Shown in pieces: positions 8,652 through 16,979 of a stretch of DNA of 64,000 nt. The position numbers were made by a program, and so were the translations under genes. The stretch covers positions 1 to 64,000 of the forward strand of contig NZ_FNYE01000010.1 in assembly GCF_900108945.1 (NCBI RefSeq), in the 5' to 3' direction. The notes below the pieces were generated by a model. That model was not told the origin of the DNA. It ran no database searches and saw only the letters and a list, made by a program, of their open reading frames with translations. How positions within the stretch are numbered: position 1 is the first letter of the stretch; every line of letters starts with the position of its first letter. The stretch comes from Paraburkholderia diazotrophica (lineage in GTDB: Bacteria; Pseudomonadota; Gammaproteobacteria; Burkholderiales; Burkholderiaceae).

Positions 8652-9536
8652 TCACCAGCCTCGGCGCATCAGTTTCACGAACTTCTCCGTTATCGCCGGC
8701 AACGTCCTGCCTCTTTTCTTGACGATCGCGATCGACCGCACGAATGCCGGATGGTCGATCCTCTTCACGACGAGCCCTGCTTCGGCTCGCACCTCGCGCG
8801 CGGTCTCGGGCAGGATGGTCACGCCCAGGCCGGCACGCACCATCGCGACGGCCGTCATCATGTACGTCGGTTCGCACGCGATATCCAACGGCTCGCGCGA
8901 TTCACTCAGCGCCGCATCGACGACCGCTCTCACGCTCGTTCCCGGCGCGGTCAGCACGAGTGGCGCCTGCGCCAGATCGTTCAGGCCGATTCGCCGCTTT
9001 CTCGCAAGCGGATGCGCCTGCGGACACACGGCGACGAGCCGGTCAACGCCCGTCCGCAGGACCTCGAGCATCGGATCGAGCACCTCGCCGCCGGTTAGAC
9101 CGATGTCCACTTCCTCATTGCGCACGAGGGCATTGACCGTGCTCGCGACGACATCGCGGATCTGGAAGACGACGCGCGGCACCTCGCGCTTCATGTCGAT
9201 GATCAACTCGGGCAGCACGCTCGCCGCGAACGTCGGCAAGCACGCGACGCGGACAATACCGCTCTCCCCTTCACCTAGCGCTCGGGCATCGCGCAACACG
9301 GTTTCCATGTCGTGCAATGACTTACGCAGCAGCGGCAGCAATTCGCGGCCGGTCGCCGTCAACGCGACGTTACGGCTATTGCGGTCGAACAGGCGCGCGC
9401 CGACCGCTTCTTCCAGCCGGCGTATCTGCACCGTGAGCGCCGGCTGCGACAGATGCAGGCGCTCCGCCGCGCGCGTGAAGCTGCCCGCCTCGGCCACGGC
9501 GACCAGCGCACGGATATCGCGAAGATTCAAATCCAT
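8652..9536 (-). CDS. LysR-family transcriptional regulator
   Basis: 294 residues. The N-terminal winged HTH reads FTRAAERLHLSQPALTVQIR followed by LEEAVGARLFDR; the remainder is a LysR substrate-binding domain (type 2 periplasmic fold) ending at KLMRRGW. It is transcribed divergently from the CitMHS transporter, with about 100 bases between starts. By the usual LysR arrangement it should control the transporter-DUF1446-AtuA operon in response to its substrate. The intergenic gap contains AT-rich T-N11-A-like sequence (around 9560-9585). Confidence 0.9.
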   Translation of the reverse strand: MDLNLRDIRALVAVAEAGSFTRAAERLHLSQPALTVQIRRLEEAVGARLFDRNSRNVALTATGRELLPLLRKSLHDMETVLRDARALGEGESGIVRVACLPTFAASVLPELIIDMKREVPRVVFQIRDVVASTVNALVRNEEVDIGLTGGEVLDPMLEVLRTGVDRLVAVCPQAHPLARKRRIGLNDLAQAPLVLTAPGTSVRAVVDAALSESREPLDIACEPTYMMTAVAMVRAGLGVTILPETAREVRAEAGLVVKRIDHPAFVRSIAIVKKRGRTLPAITEKFVKLMRRGW

Positions 9537-9636
9537 TATGGGTCGTAATAGCTGCGATCAAATCATTTCAATTGTGTTATCACCGCTTCGAACTTACTCT
9601 TGACTTCACTACAAATCAAGATTCGGAGACGCGTTC

Positions 9637-10941
9637 ATGCTGCCGTTGCTCGGCCTCGCCACCATCGTCGTCCTGCTCGGGGCGATACTCTCAAAGCGCA
9701 TGTCACCGCTCGTCGCGCTCATCATCGTTCCGATCGCGGCATCGGTCATCGGCGGGTTCGGCTTGCAGACAAGCAAGTTCGTCATCGACGGACTGAAGAG
9801 TCTGGCGCCCGTCGTGGGCATGTTCGTGTTCGCGATTCTCTACTTCGGCACCATCACCGACGCAGGCACGCTCGACCCGATCATCGACCGCATCCTGCGT
9901 GCGGTCGGCACGAAGCCCACGCGCATCGTGATGGGCACGACGCTGCTCGCGCTGCTCATTCATCTCGACGGCTCCGGCGCGGTCTGCTTTCTCGTCACGA
10001 TCCCCGCGATGCTGCCGCTCTACGAACGTCTGAAGATGGACAAACGCGTGCTCGCTGCGGCCGTGTCGATGGCGGCGGGCATCAACTTTCTGCCGTGGAC
10101 GGGGCCGATGATCCGCGCCTCAGCGTCGCTGCATCTACCCATTTCATCGCTCTTCAATCCGCTGATTCCGGTGCAGGCGATCGGTCTCGTGTTCGTGTTC
10201 GGCATGGCGTGGTGGCTGGGCCGGCGCGAGGAGAAGCGTCTCGGCTATTCGAGCGCGAACGGCTCCATTCCAATGCCCGAGCGCAAGCTCACGCCGGAAG
10301 AAGAGGCGCTGCGCCGCCCGCAGAACTTCTGGTTCAACATCATTCTGACCGTCGTCGTGCTCGGCACGATGGTCGCGATGGGCGAGAAGATCCCGCCCGC
10401 GATCATGTTCATGGTCGGCCTGTGCATCGCGCTGATGGTCAACTATCCGAATGTCGACATGCAGCGAAAGCGCATCGATGCGCACGCGCGCGCCGCGCTG
10501 ATGATGGCGGGCATCCTGCTCGCGGCAGGCGTCTTCACTGGCGTCATGCAGGGCAGCGGCATGCTGAAGGCAATGGCGCAGGCAGCCGTCGGTTTCGTGC
10601 CGCCCACGATGGCCTCGCACATTCCGGTTGCGCTCGGCGTCCTGTCGATGCCGCTCTCGATGCTCTTCGATCCCGATTCGTTCTATTTCGGCGTGCTGCC
10701 GGTGATCGCGGAAGTGGCGTCACAACTGGGCGTGCCGGCCGTGCACGTCGGACAGGCCGCGCTGCTCGGCCAGATGACCACCGGCTTCCCCGTGAGCCCC
10801 CTGACGCCCGCGACGTTTCTCGTCGTCGGCTTGTGTGGGATCGATCTCGCGGACCATCAGAAATTTGCGTTCCCGCTCCTGTTCGGCGCGTCGATCGTGA
10901 TGACGATCGCCTGCGTCGTGCTGGGCGTGTTTCCGCTTTAA
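9637..10941 (+). CDS. CitMHS-family citrate-type metal:H+ symporter
   Basis: 434 residues with about a dozen hydrophobic segments from the N-terminus on (LLGLATIVVLLGAILSKRMS). The segment LIHLDGSGAVCFLVTIPAML is typical of CitMHS transporters that import citrate as a divalent-metal complex. First gene of an operon with two AtuA-like genes. The ATG is preceded by CGGAGACG. The partners suggest the substrate is a branched or hydroxylated polycarboxylic acid rather than necessarily citrate (inference). Confidence 0.88.
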   Translation: MLPLLGLATIVVLLGAILSKRMSPLVALIIVPIAASVIGGFGLQTSKFVIDGLKSLAPVVGMFVFAILYFGTITDAGTLDPIIDRILRAVGTKPTRIVMGTTLLALLIHLDGSGAVCFLVTIPAMLPLYERLKMDKRVLAAAVSMAAGINFLPWTGPMIRASASLHLPISSLFNPLIPVQAIGLVFVFGMAWWLGRREEKRLGYSSANGSIPMPERKLTPEEEALRRPQNFWFNIILTVVVLGTMVAMGEKIPPAIMFMVGLCIALMVNYPNVDMQRKRIDAHARAALMMAGILLAAGVFTGVMQGSGMLKAMAQAAVGFVPPTMASHIPVALGVLSMPLSMLFDPDSFYFGVLPVIAEVASQLGVPAVHVGQAALLGQMTTGFPVSPLTPATFLVVGLCGIDLADHQKFAFPLLFGASIVMTIACVVLGVFPL

Positions 10942-10959
10942 TCGTGTTTGGATGACGTC

Positions 10960-12318
10960 ATGAAAGACCACATCAGGATAGGCGCGGGCGCGGGCTATTC
11001 GGGCGACCGCATCGAACCGGCCGTCGAACTCGCGGAGCACGGCGCGCTCGACTACCTCGTGTTCGAATGCCTTGCCGAGCGCACTATCGCCATTGCGCAG
11101 CAGGCGCGCCGCCGCGATCCGTCGCAAGGCTTCGACCCGTTGCTCGAAGTGCGGATGCGCGCCGTGTTGCCCGTTGCTGCGAAGAACCGCGTGCGCATCA
11201 TCTCGAACATGGGCGCGGCCAATCCGGGCGCGGCCGCGCGGAAGACGGCGCAGATCGCGCGCGAACTCGGCTTGTGCAGTCTCAAGATCGCGGCCGTGAC
11301 CGGCGACGATGTGCTCGATGTCGTGCTGCGATCGCCTCTGCGCTTCGAGGAAACAGGCGACGACGTGAGCACGTATGCCGACCGGATCGTGTCCGCGAAT
11401 GCGTATGTCGGCGCGGCGCCCATCGTCGCTGCGCTCGCGGCGGGTGCAGATGTCGTGCTGACCGGGCGCGTTGCGGACCCGTCGTTGTTCACGGCACCGC
11501 TCGTTCACGAATTCGGCTGGAAGATGGATGACTGGCACACGCTCGGGCAGGCGACCGTGGTCGGCCATCTGCTCGAGTGCGCGGGTCAGCTGACGGGCGG
11601 CTACTTCGCAGACCCGGGTTTCAAGGACGTGCCGGATCTCGCGCGGCTCGGCTTTCCTATTGGCGAAGTCGATGCGCGTGGCAACGTCGTGATCGGCAAA
11701 GTGCCGCACGCCGGTGGGTGCGTGACCGAGGCGACGTGCAAGGAACAACTGCTCTACGAGATTCACGATCCCGCGTGCTACTACCAGCCGGATGTCGTCG
11801 CAGACTTCACGCAGGTGCGGGTCGCGCAGGATGCGAAGGACCGCGTGCGCGTGACGGGCGGACGCGGCACGGCGCGCACCGGGACGCTCAAGGTGTCCGT
11901 CGCTTATATCGACGGCTATATCGGAGAAGGGCAGATTTCCTACGGCGGACCGGGCGCAGTCGCGCGGGCGCGGCTTGCGCTCGATATCGTGCGTGAGCGG
12001 CTCGCGATCACCGGTGTAAGTACGAGCGAGTTGCGCTTCGATCTGATCGGCGTGAATGCGCTTTACGGGGACCGCCTCGCCGCCAGCCACGACGATCCGT
12101 ACGAAGTTCGCGTGCGCGTCACGGGCCGCACATCGAACGCCAGCGAGGCAGCGCGCATCGGCAACGAGGTCGAAACGCTCTACACCAACGGACCGGCGGG
12201 CGGCGGCGGTGTGACGAAAGCAGTCCGCGAAGTACTTGCGGTTCAATCCGTGCTGCTGCCGCGTGAACAGGTCAATCCCGTCTTCGCAATCGTGGAGGCA
12301 AGCGATGAAATTGCGTGA
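10960..12318 (+). CDS. DUF1446 / AtuA-family acyl-CoA-related protein
   Basis: 452 residues. Begins IRIGAGAGYSGDRIEPAVEL and contains RIISNMGAANPGAAARKTAQ and DVVLTGRVADPSLF, all typical of the DUF1446 domain found in AtuA of acyclic terpene utilisation. The biochemical role of the family is not settled. A TTG at 10948 could extend the protein by four residues; ATG at 10960 was preferred. It overlaps the next gene by 14 bases, implying translational coupling. Confidence 0.82.
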   Translation: MKDHIRIGAGAGYSGDRIEPAVELAEHGALDYLVFECLAERTIAIAQQARRRDPSQGFDPLLEVRMRAVLPVAAKNRVRIISNMGAANPGAAARKTAQIARELGLCSLKIAAVTGDDVLDVVLRSPLRFEETGDDVSTYADRIVSANAYVGAAPIVAALAAGADVVLTGRVADPSLFTAPLVHEFGWKMDDWHTLGQATVVGHLLECAGQLTGGYFADPGFKDVPDLARLGFPIGEVDARGNVVIGKVPHAGGCVTEATCKEQLLYEIHDPACYYQPDVVADFTQVRVAQDAKDRVRVTGGRGTARTGTLKVSVAYIDGYIGEGQISYGGPGAVARARLALDIVRERLAITGVSTSELRFDLIGVNALYGDRLAASHDDPYEVRVRVTGRTSNASEAARIGNEVETLYTNGPAGGGGVTKAVREVLAVQSVLLPREQVNPVFAIVEASDEIA

Positions 12319-12622
12319 ACTCGCACACGGCCGCACCGGCGACAAAGGCAACACGCTCAACGTTTCCGTGATCTGCTTCGACGCGAAGCATTATGCGCAT
12401 CTGCGCGACACACTGACGCCCGAGCGTGTCAAGGCGCACCTCGCCGATGTCGTGACAGGCGATGTCGTCCGTTATGAACTGCCGCTTTTGGGCGCATTCA
12501 ATTTCGTGCTCGGGCATGCACTAGGCGGAGGCGTCACGCGCTCGCTTGCGCTCGACGCACACGGCAAGTCGATCAGTACCGCGCTTCTCGATATCGACAT
12601 CGACGAGCCTTCCGAAACCTGA
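12305..12622 (+). CDS. AtuA C-terminal-like (ferredoxin-fold) small protein
   Basis: 105 residues starting MKLRELAHGRTGDKGNTLNV, the signature of the domain normally fused to the C-terminus of AtuA. Here it is a separate gene overlapping the DUF1446 gene, so the two likely form one complex. GGAGG lies upstream of the start. Together with the CitMHS transporter it makes a three-gene catabolic operon whose substrate is not evident from the sequence. Confidence 0.82.
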   Translation: MKLRELAHGRTGDKGNTLNVSVICFDAKHYAHLRDTLTPERVKAHLADVVTGDVVRYELPLLGAFNFVLGHALGGGVTRSLALDAHGKSISTALLDIDIDEPSET

Positions 12623-12629
12623 GATCCTC

Positions 12630-12648
12630 GCGGCCGAAACGGGGCCGC
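12630..12648 (+). terminator. Weak hairpin after the DUF1446 operon
   Basis: GCGGCC and GGCCGC form a 6-bp stem with a 7-base loop just after the stop codon. No T-run follows, so an intrinsic terminator is uncertain. Confidence 0.3.
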
Positions 12649-12797
12649 CGTTGTGTCGGGGTTGTTGTGTCGCTCAACGGGCCCCTTGGGTAAGCGCGAA
12701 TCCGCGATTGAGTTAGGGGTTCGGCACTCGCAACAGGTGCGTTGCAGCAAATCATCATGATGAAAAAATCATAGCCGAAGCGCGCGGCTCAGCCTGC

Positions 12798-13166
12798 TCA
12801 TTCGCGACCCACTCGTACCTGATGCCGAAATATTTTCGACAGATTTCCAGTTGAGAGCCCCCAACTTTCACAACGAAGCTGCGTCATCTCCGCTCGAACG
12901 AAGTCGAGCAACCTCGTCTCCGATATCGCCTCGACAAGAATGACCCATTCATCCGTGGACTGATTGCGGCTCTGGCGGCTCTCCTCGGTGTCGAGTGACG
13001 ATGAAGCCATATCAGGAATCGCGAACGCAATGCTTACGATTCCTGGATGGGAAACACCATCTTCGATAACCCAACGTTCGATCTCTCGCTTCACGCGTTC
13101 AGGTTCCGGCGGCATCAGCCGCATCATCATCACGCATGTACCTTCTGTCCTGGTCAACCTGCGCAT
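12798..13166 (-). CDS. Hypothetical protein
   Basis: About 122 residues if started at 13166 (MRRLTRTEG); an alternative start lies at the MMM run twelve residues on. No family recognised. It contains an amphipathic stretch PERVKREIERWVIEDGVSHP and a hydrophobic strand IVSIAFAIPD. No strong ribosome site is evident. It lies opposite a TetR remnant and may be a chance frame. Confidence 0.3.
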   Translation of the reverse strand: MRRLTRTEGTCVMMMRLMPPEPERVKREIERWVIEDGVSHPGIVSIAFAIPDMASSSLDTEESRQSRNQSTDEWVILVEAISETRLLDFVRAEMTQLRCESWGLSTGNLSKIFRHQVRVGRE

Positions 13167-13202
13167 AGCTCGCCAGCCCCCTCCCGAAGATTCGACGCGC
13201 CA

Positions 13203-13375
13203 ATGAAAAATCTGACGATCGCCCTGAACCACGTTACCGGCTCCGATACAAAAGGCGGCCAACGGGGACGCCGCGAAACCCGGGTGCCGGAGATACTTGA
13301 AGCGGCCATCCGCGTGTTCGCGTCCGGGGGAAATGGCGGCTTTACGCAGCGCGGCGTCGCTTCTCGAAACCTGAA
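13203..13375 (+). pseudogene. TetR-family regulator, N-terminal remnant
   Basis: The plus strand reads QRGRRETRVPEILEAAIRVF and then FASGGNGGFTQRGVAS, matching the start of a TetR DNA-binding domain (R..EILEAA..VFA..G). Homology ends around 13375, at the 3' end of the oppositely oriented periplasmic-protein gene; no ligand-binding domain follows. It is a truncated regulator. Confidence 0.6.
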
Positions 13376-13379
13376 GCAC

Positions 13380-13685
13380 TCAATGTCCGCGGAACACGTC
13401 GAGCAGTTGCTTCTGGAGATCCATCATCGTCTGCATGAACTCGCTTTCCATTTTTGCCATCGCCTGCTCATGCTCCATGGTCATCTGCATCATCCTGTTT
13501 TTGATCTGCACCACTTCGCTTCTTTGCTGCGCCGTCAGCTTGTCCATCGACATCGTAACGGGGCTATCCCACCACGGACCATAGCTGCCGCTACGGCCGA
13601 TACCTTGCGCCTGTGCATGCGACGCGCCCAGTGCGCAAACGAGAGGAACAACAGCACACAGGAATGCATTGCGAACGGTTTTCAT
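13380..13685 (-). CDS. Small secreted (periplasmic) protein of unknown function
   Basis: 101 residues from ATG at 13683-13685 with CGGAG upstream. A Sec signal peptide is clear: MKTVRNAFLCAVVPLVCALG followed by ASHAQA and a cleavage site. The mature part is small and helical, with LTAQQRSEVVQIKNRMMQMT followed by many Met, Gln and Glu. The LTxxQ-like start faintly recalls CpxP/Spy periplasmic chaperones, which also handle metal stress. The Met-rich helix next to a bufferin locus makes a metal role conceivable, but this is only inference. Confidence 0.65.
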   Translation of the reverse strand: MKTVRNAFLCAVVPLVCALGASHAQAQGIGRSGSYGPWWDSPVTMSMDKLTAQQRSEVVQIKNRMMQMTMEHEQAMAKMESEFMQTMMDLQKQLLDVFRGH

Positions 13686-13858
13686 GATTGCTCCGGAGAA
13701 GAAATGCGCCGCCATTGCGACTGACGCGTCACACCAAAGTGCAGCACGGGAGCGCAAGCCTCTGGACCTCACTCACGGCCCATCGAACATGACCTCTCCA
13801 GGCTGAACCCTCAGGAGCGATTGTGGTTGTCGATATTCACGCCTCTATCAACTGGAAA

Positions 13859-15160
13859 TCACATGTTCGTCACATGGGACGCGGGATGCGGCAGACCATT
13901 GACGCCGGACGCGTCGGGCATGTCCGCGAGGCTGGAATGCTTCAGACGTTCGAGCACGGCCTTGCGCTCGATTTCCGCAGCAGCACGAGTCGTGAAGATT
14001 TGATACACCGCGTCGGTCAGGACGTCCTGCTCCTTCATTTCCTTGTCGTTGAAGAAGGCCATGTGCCCGATCACGTCCCCTCGCGTGCCGAAGATCGGTA
14101 TGCCGTAGTAGCTCTCGTATGCCTTGTCGCGCGGGAATAACTTTCCGACACCCGATGCATGAAAAACGGGCCGGCCATCGGTGTACACCGCTTCGCACGG
14201 CGTCCCTGCAAGTTCGAACTCAATGTTTTCGCGGAAATCGTCGCGAAGCCAGTACGCGAGCGTCTGAACATTTTTTGGCGGCCAGCCAATGCACTCCGTA
14301 ATGAAGGCGCATGGCACGTCGAGCGCGGCAGCAAAGTGACGCACCAGCGCACGGAAGAACGCCTCTCCTCCCATACCGGCAGTACCTTCCACGATATGCC
14401 GCAGCACGCTCTCGATATGCTTCACCCGCGTGATGTCGGTATCGAGCGCGACGATACGCAACGGTTTCCCGCTCGCATGACGAATCACCGTACCGAGCGA
14501 ACTCACCCAACGATACTGACCGTCCCTGTGCAGAAGCCTGAACTGGTGCTCGAACTGGCCTACGCGTTCGTCGATGCAACACCGCAGCGTGGCCTCGACC
14601 CCAGCGAGGTCAAGGGGATGAATATGTCTGCGCCAATTCTCGATCGAATCCGGAAATTCATCTTCGCCATATCCCAGCATGCATTTCCAGCGTGCAGAGA
14701 GAGCAAACTCGTTTGTCTGTAGATTCCATTCCCATGGACCATCGTCGGAGATGCGCATCGCGAGCACATATCGCTCTTCGCTGTACTGGAGTTCCGCCTG
14801 GAGTGCCGAGCGTTTCGCATCGGCGACATGCAGTGTCTGGCTGAGCGTGCCCACCCTGTTGCGAAGTTGCTCGACCGCGCACTGCACTGCCTGCACTTCA
14901 TCGGCGGCCTTACCCGACGTATCGCCGGCTTCGATATCGCCAAACGTATGCAGAATGGCCCGAAGCGGCCGGCATACGCGAAGCTCCGCCATCATGCCTG
15001 TGACAACCAGCAGCACCGCAAGCGCTACGGCGACGACCACCAGAAGACCCGATCGCGCATGCCCCGCAGCCAACCCCGGTACCGGACCGGCAGCCAGCCA
15101 GACAAGCAACAGCAGCGCACAGGCGGCAGCCGGCCAGATCAGTTTCCATTTGAGACTCAT
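13859..15160 (-). CDS. Membrane-anchored PAS-GAF sensor protein without output domain
   Basis: 433 residues. Two N-terminal transmembrane segments (residues about 7-35 and 38-58) are followed by a HAMP-like linker, a PAS domain around residues 130-250 (WEWNLQTNEFALSARW, then YRWVSSLGTVIRH and a PAC-like ending) and a GAF domain to about residue 420 (YYGIPIFGTRGDVIGHMAFF). No histidine kinase, GGDEF, EAL or HTH domain follows. It may signal by protein contact or have lost its output module. It is transcribed away from bufB, sharing the intergenic region. Confidence 0.75.
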   Translation of the reverse strand: MSLKWKLIWPAAACALLLLVWLAAGPVPGLAAGHARSGLLVVVAVALAVLLVVTGMMAELRVCRPLRAILHTFGDIEAGDTSGKAADEVQAVQCAVEQLRNRVGTLSQTLHVADAKRSALQAELQYSEERYVLAMRISDDGPWEWNLQTNEFALSARWKCMLGYGEDEFPDSIENWRRHIHPLDLAGVEATLRCCIDERVGQFEHQFRLLHRDGQYRWVSSLGTVIRHASGKPLRIVALDTDITRVKHIESVLRHIVEGTAGMGGEAFFRALVRHFAAALDVPCAFITECIGWPPKNVQTLAYWLRDDFRENIEFELAGTPCEAVYTDGRPVFHASGVGKLFPRDKAYESYYGIPIFGTRGDVIGHMAFFNDKEMKEQDVLTDAVYQIFTTRAAAEIERKAVLERLKHSSLADMPDASGVNGLPHPASHVTNM

Positions 15161-15265
15161 ACGCAGGGCCTCATCTCAAACGTCGAAGAATTCTGTTCTT
15201 CCAAAAGATAGGCGAACATCCCGCGCTGCACCAGCGCTCGGCAAGAATGCGTCATATGACGGGAG

Positions 15266-15314
15266 AAAAATTCGACGAACCTGTGACGGATTCGTGATCG
15301 CTATCGACCACACT
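15266..15314 (+). promoter_or_regulatory. Weak third copy of the buf/NDH-2 promoter-like element
   Basis: AAAAATT, then GAC-N6-GTGA, then TCG...CACACT occur in the same order and nearly the same spacing as in the elements at 18867-18920 and 24550-24603, with a one-base difference in spacing. It ends about 33 bases before the bufB ATG. The match is degenerate and could be partly chance. Confidence 0.4.
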
Positions 15315-15347
15315 GCTGCTTATTCATCCAGCCTCGAGGTAGACCAG

Positions 15348-16208
15348 ATGCACGCCCTCGCCGCACCGTTTGCAACGGCTCAGACGGTCCCTGCTTCGGC
15401 AGGCGTCGGCCTGCGTCCCGTTCACTATCGGCAGATTCTGGAGGAACGGCCGCGCGTCGGGTGGTTTGAAGTACACAGCGAAAACTACTTCGGTTCAGGC
15501 GGTCAACCGCTGCACTACCTGGAGAGCATTCGGGACGCGTATCCGCTCAGTTTGCATGGTGTCGGCTTGAGCCTCGGATCGGCCGGCCCGCTGGATGAGG
15601 ACCATCTAGGCCGTCTGGGCGATCTCATTTCGCGCATCGAACCGGGGCTCGTGTCCGAGCATCTCAGCTGGGGGCGCGTCGGTCCGAGGCATCTCAACGA
15701 CCTGTTACCGTTGCCCTATACCGAAGAGGCGCTGGAAGTCGTGTGCGATCACATCGACGAAGTGCAGGAACGACTTCACAGGCAGATCCTAGTTGAAAAC
15801 ATATCGAGCTACGTCCAGTTCCGCCATTCGACCATGCCCGAAGGCGAATTCATCGCGCGTGTCGCACGGCGCACGGGTTGCGGGATATTGCTGGACGTCA
15901 ACAACCTGTATGTGAATGAAGCGAATAACGGCATTGATCCTGTGGCGTATCTGGATGCGCTGCCCGTCTCCGCGATCTGTGAAATGCATCTTGCCGGTCA
16001 CGACCGCGCCGGCACCCTGCTGATCGACACGCACGGCACGCGAGTCGCAGCCCCAGTCTGGGAACTCTATGCACAGGCTCTCGACCGCTTCGGCCCGGTC
16101 GCTACGCTGATCGAATGGGATACCGACATCCCGCCGCTCGAAGTCCTGCTGGAAGAAGTCCGCCACGCCGCCACGGTAATGAGGTCACGCCATGCATTCA
16201 CTACATGA
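15348..16208 (+). CDS. bufB: MNIO-family (DUF692) bufferin maturase BufB
   Basis: 286 residues. Motifs of multinuclear non-haem iron oxidases are all visible: GVGLRPVHYRQILEERPRVG, LHGVGLSLGS, VSEHLSW, VENISSY, LLDVNNLYVNEANNG, EMHLAGH and IEWDTDIPPLEVLLEE. They supply the metal-binding His, Asp and Glu residues. Family members modify cysteines of a precursor peptide; characterised BufB proteins make thiooxazole-type groups in copper-binding bufferins. It overlaps bufC by 17 bases. The precursor gene lies 2.8 kb away, beyond a two-component system, rather than directly upstream as is usual. Confidence 0.92.
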   Translation: MHALAAPFATAQTVPASAGVGLRPVHYRQILEERPRVGWFEVHSENYFGSGGQPLHYLESIRDAYPLSLHGVGLSLGSAGPLDEDHLGRLGDLISRIEPGLVSEHLSWGRVGPRHLNDLLPLPYTEEALEVVCDHIDEVQERLHRQILVENISSYVQFRHSTMPEGEFIARVARRTGCGILLDVNNLYVNEANNGIDPVAYLDALPVSAICEMHLAGHDRAGTLLIDTHGTRVAAPVWELYAQALDRFGPVATLIEWDTDIPPLEVLLEEVRHAATVMRSRHAFTT

Positions 16209-16956
16209 GCTACAGGCCGCCTTTGCTTGCGCGATTCTCGAACAGGATTCGTCCAGAATCGACGGGAGCGTTTGCGGCGGCAACGGACGAGAACGCCTGT
16301 CGGTCTATGCCGGCAACGTGTATCACAACCTGCGCGAAGCACTGCGCGCCGTTTATCCCGTTGTCGACAAACTCGTCGGCGAGCGGTTCTTCGACCATGC
16401 CGCGAACCGGTATATTCGCGACCACCCATCGCAAAGCGGAGACATACAGCGGTTCGGCTACACGTTTCCGATCTTCCTCGAACACTTTCCGCCCGCTGCC
16501 TCACTCGCCTACCTCCGTGACACGGCCACGCTCGAATGGCTCGTGCATGAGGTGTTTCATGCAGCCGATCACGCTCCGTTTCAGCTCTCGCTGCTGTCGA
16601 GCCTTGCCAGCGCCGAGTGCGCCACGCTGCGCTTCGAGCTACACCCGGCATGCCGTCTGTTCGAGTCTGCCTTTCCGGTCCTGAAGATCTGGGAAGTCAA
16701 TCAGCCTGATGCGATGAGCGATGAAGTCGTGAATCTGGACGCGGGTGGCGACAGGCTCCTGGTGCGCCGCATCGGCTTTGCTGTCGATATCGACGCACTA
16801 ACGGCGGCCGAATTTTCGATGCTGCAGGCGCTGCACGACGGACAAAGCGTGGAAGGTGCTTATGACGTCGCTTTACGCTCTGATCCAGCGTTTGCACTCG
16901 GCGAGTTTGTCGAGCGCCGCATTCTCGACTCGACCATCGTCGGCTTTGAACTTTGA
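16192..16956 (+). CDS. bufC: BufC/HvfC-family peptide-modification chaperone (DUF2063)
   Basis: 254 residues. Opens SLHELQAAFACAILEQDSSR and contains LSVYAGNVYHNLREALRAVY, the usual DUF2063 N-terminal core, then a second domain with a winged-helix flavour (ALTAAEFSMLQALHDGQSVE). BufC partners with BufB, presenting the precursor to the oxidase. The start overlaps the end of bufB, so the two are translationally coupled. The gene ends 23 bases before the convergent kinase gene. Confidence 0.9.
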   Translation: MHSLHELQAAFACAILEQDSSRIDGSVCGGNGRERLSVYAGNVYHNLREALRAVYPVVDKLVGERFFDHAANRYIRDHPSQSGDIQRFGYTFPIFLEHFPPAASLAYLRDTATLEWLVHEVFHAADHAPFQLSLLSSLASAECATLRFELHPACRLFESAFPVLKIWEVNQPDAMSDEVVNLDAGGDRLLVRRIGFAVDIDALTAAEFSMLQALHDGQSVEGAYDVALRSDPAFALGEFVERRILDSTIVGFEL

Positions 16957-16979
16957 CTTCGGGCAGGCGGGCACGACGC

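Noticed and set aside
10720..12360. 546-residue minus-strand frame opposite the DUF1446 gene
   Set aside because: Arg/His-rich antisense shadow of a clear plus-strand gene; no domain or ribosome site.
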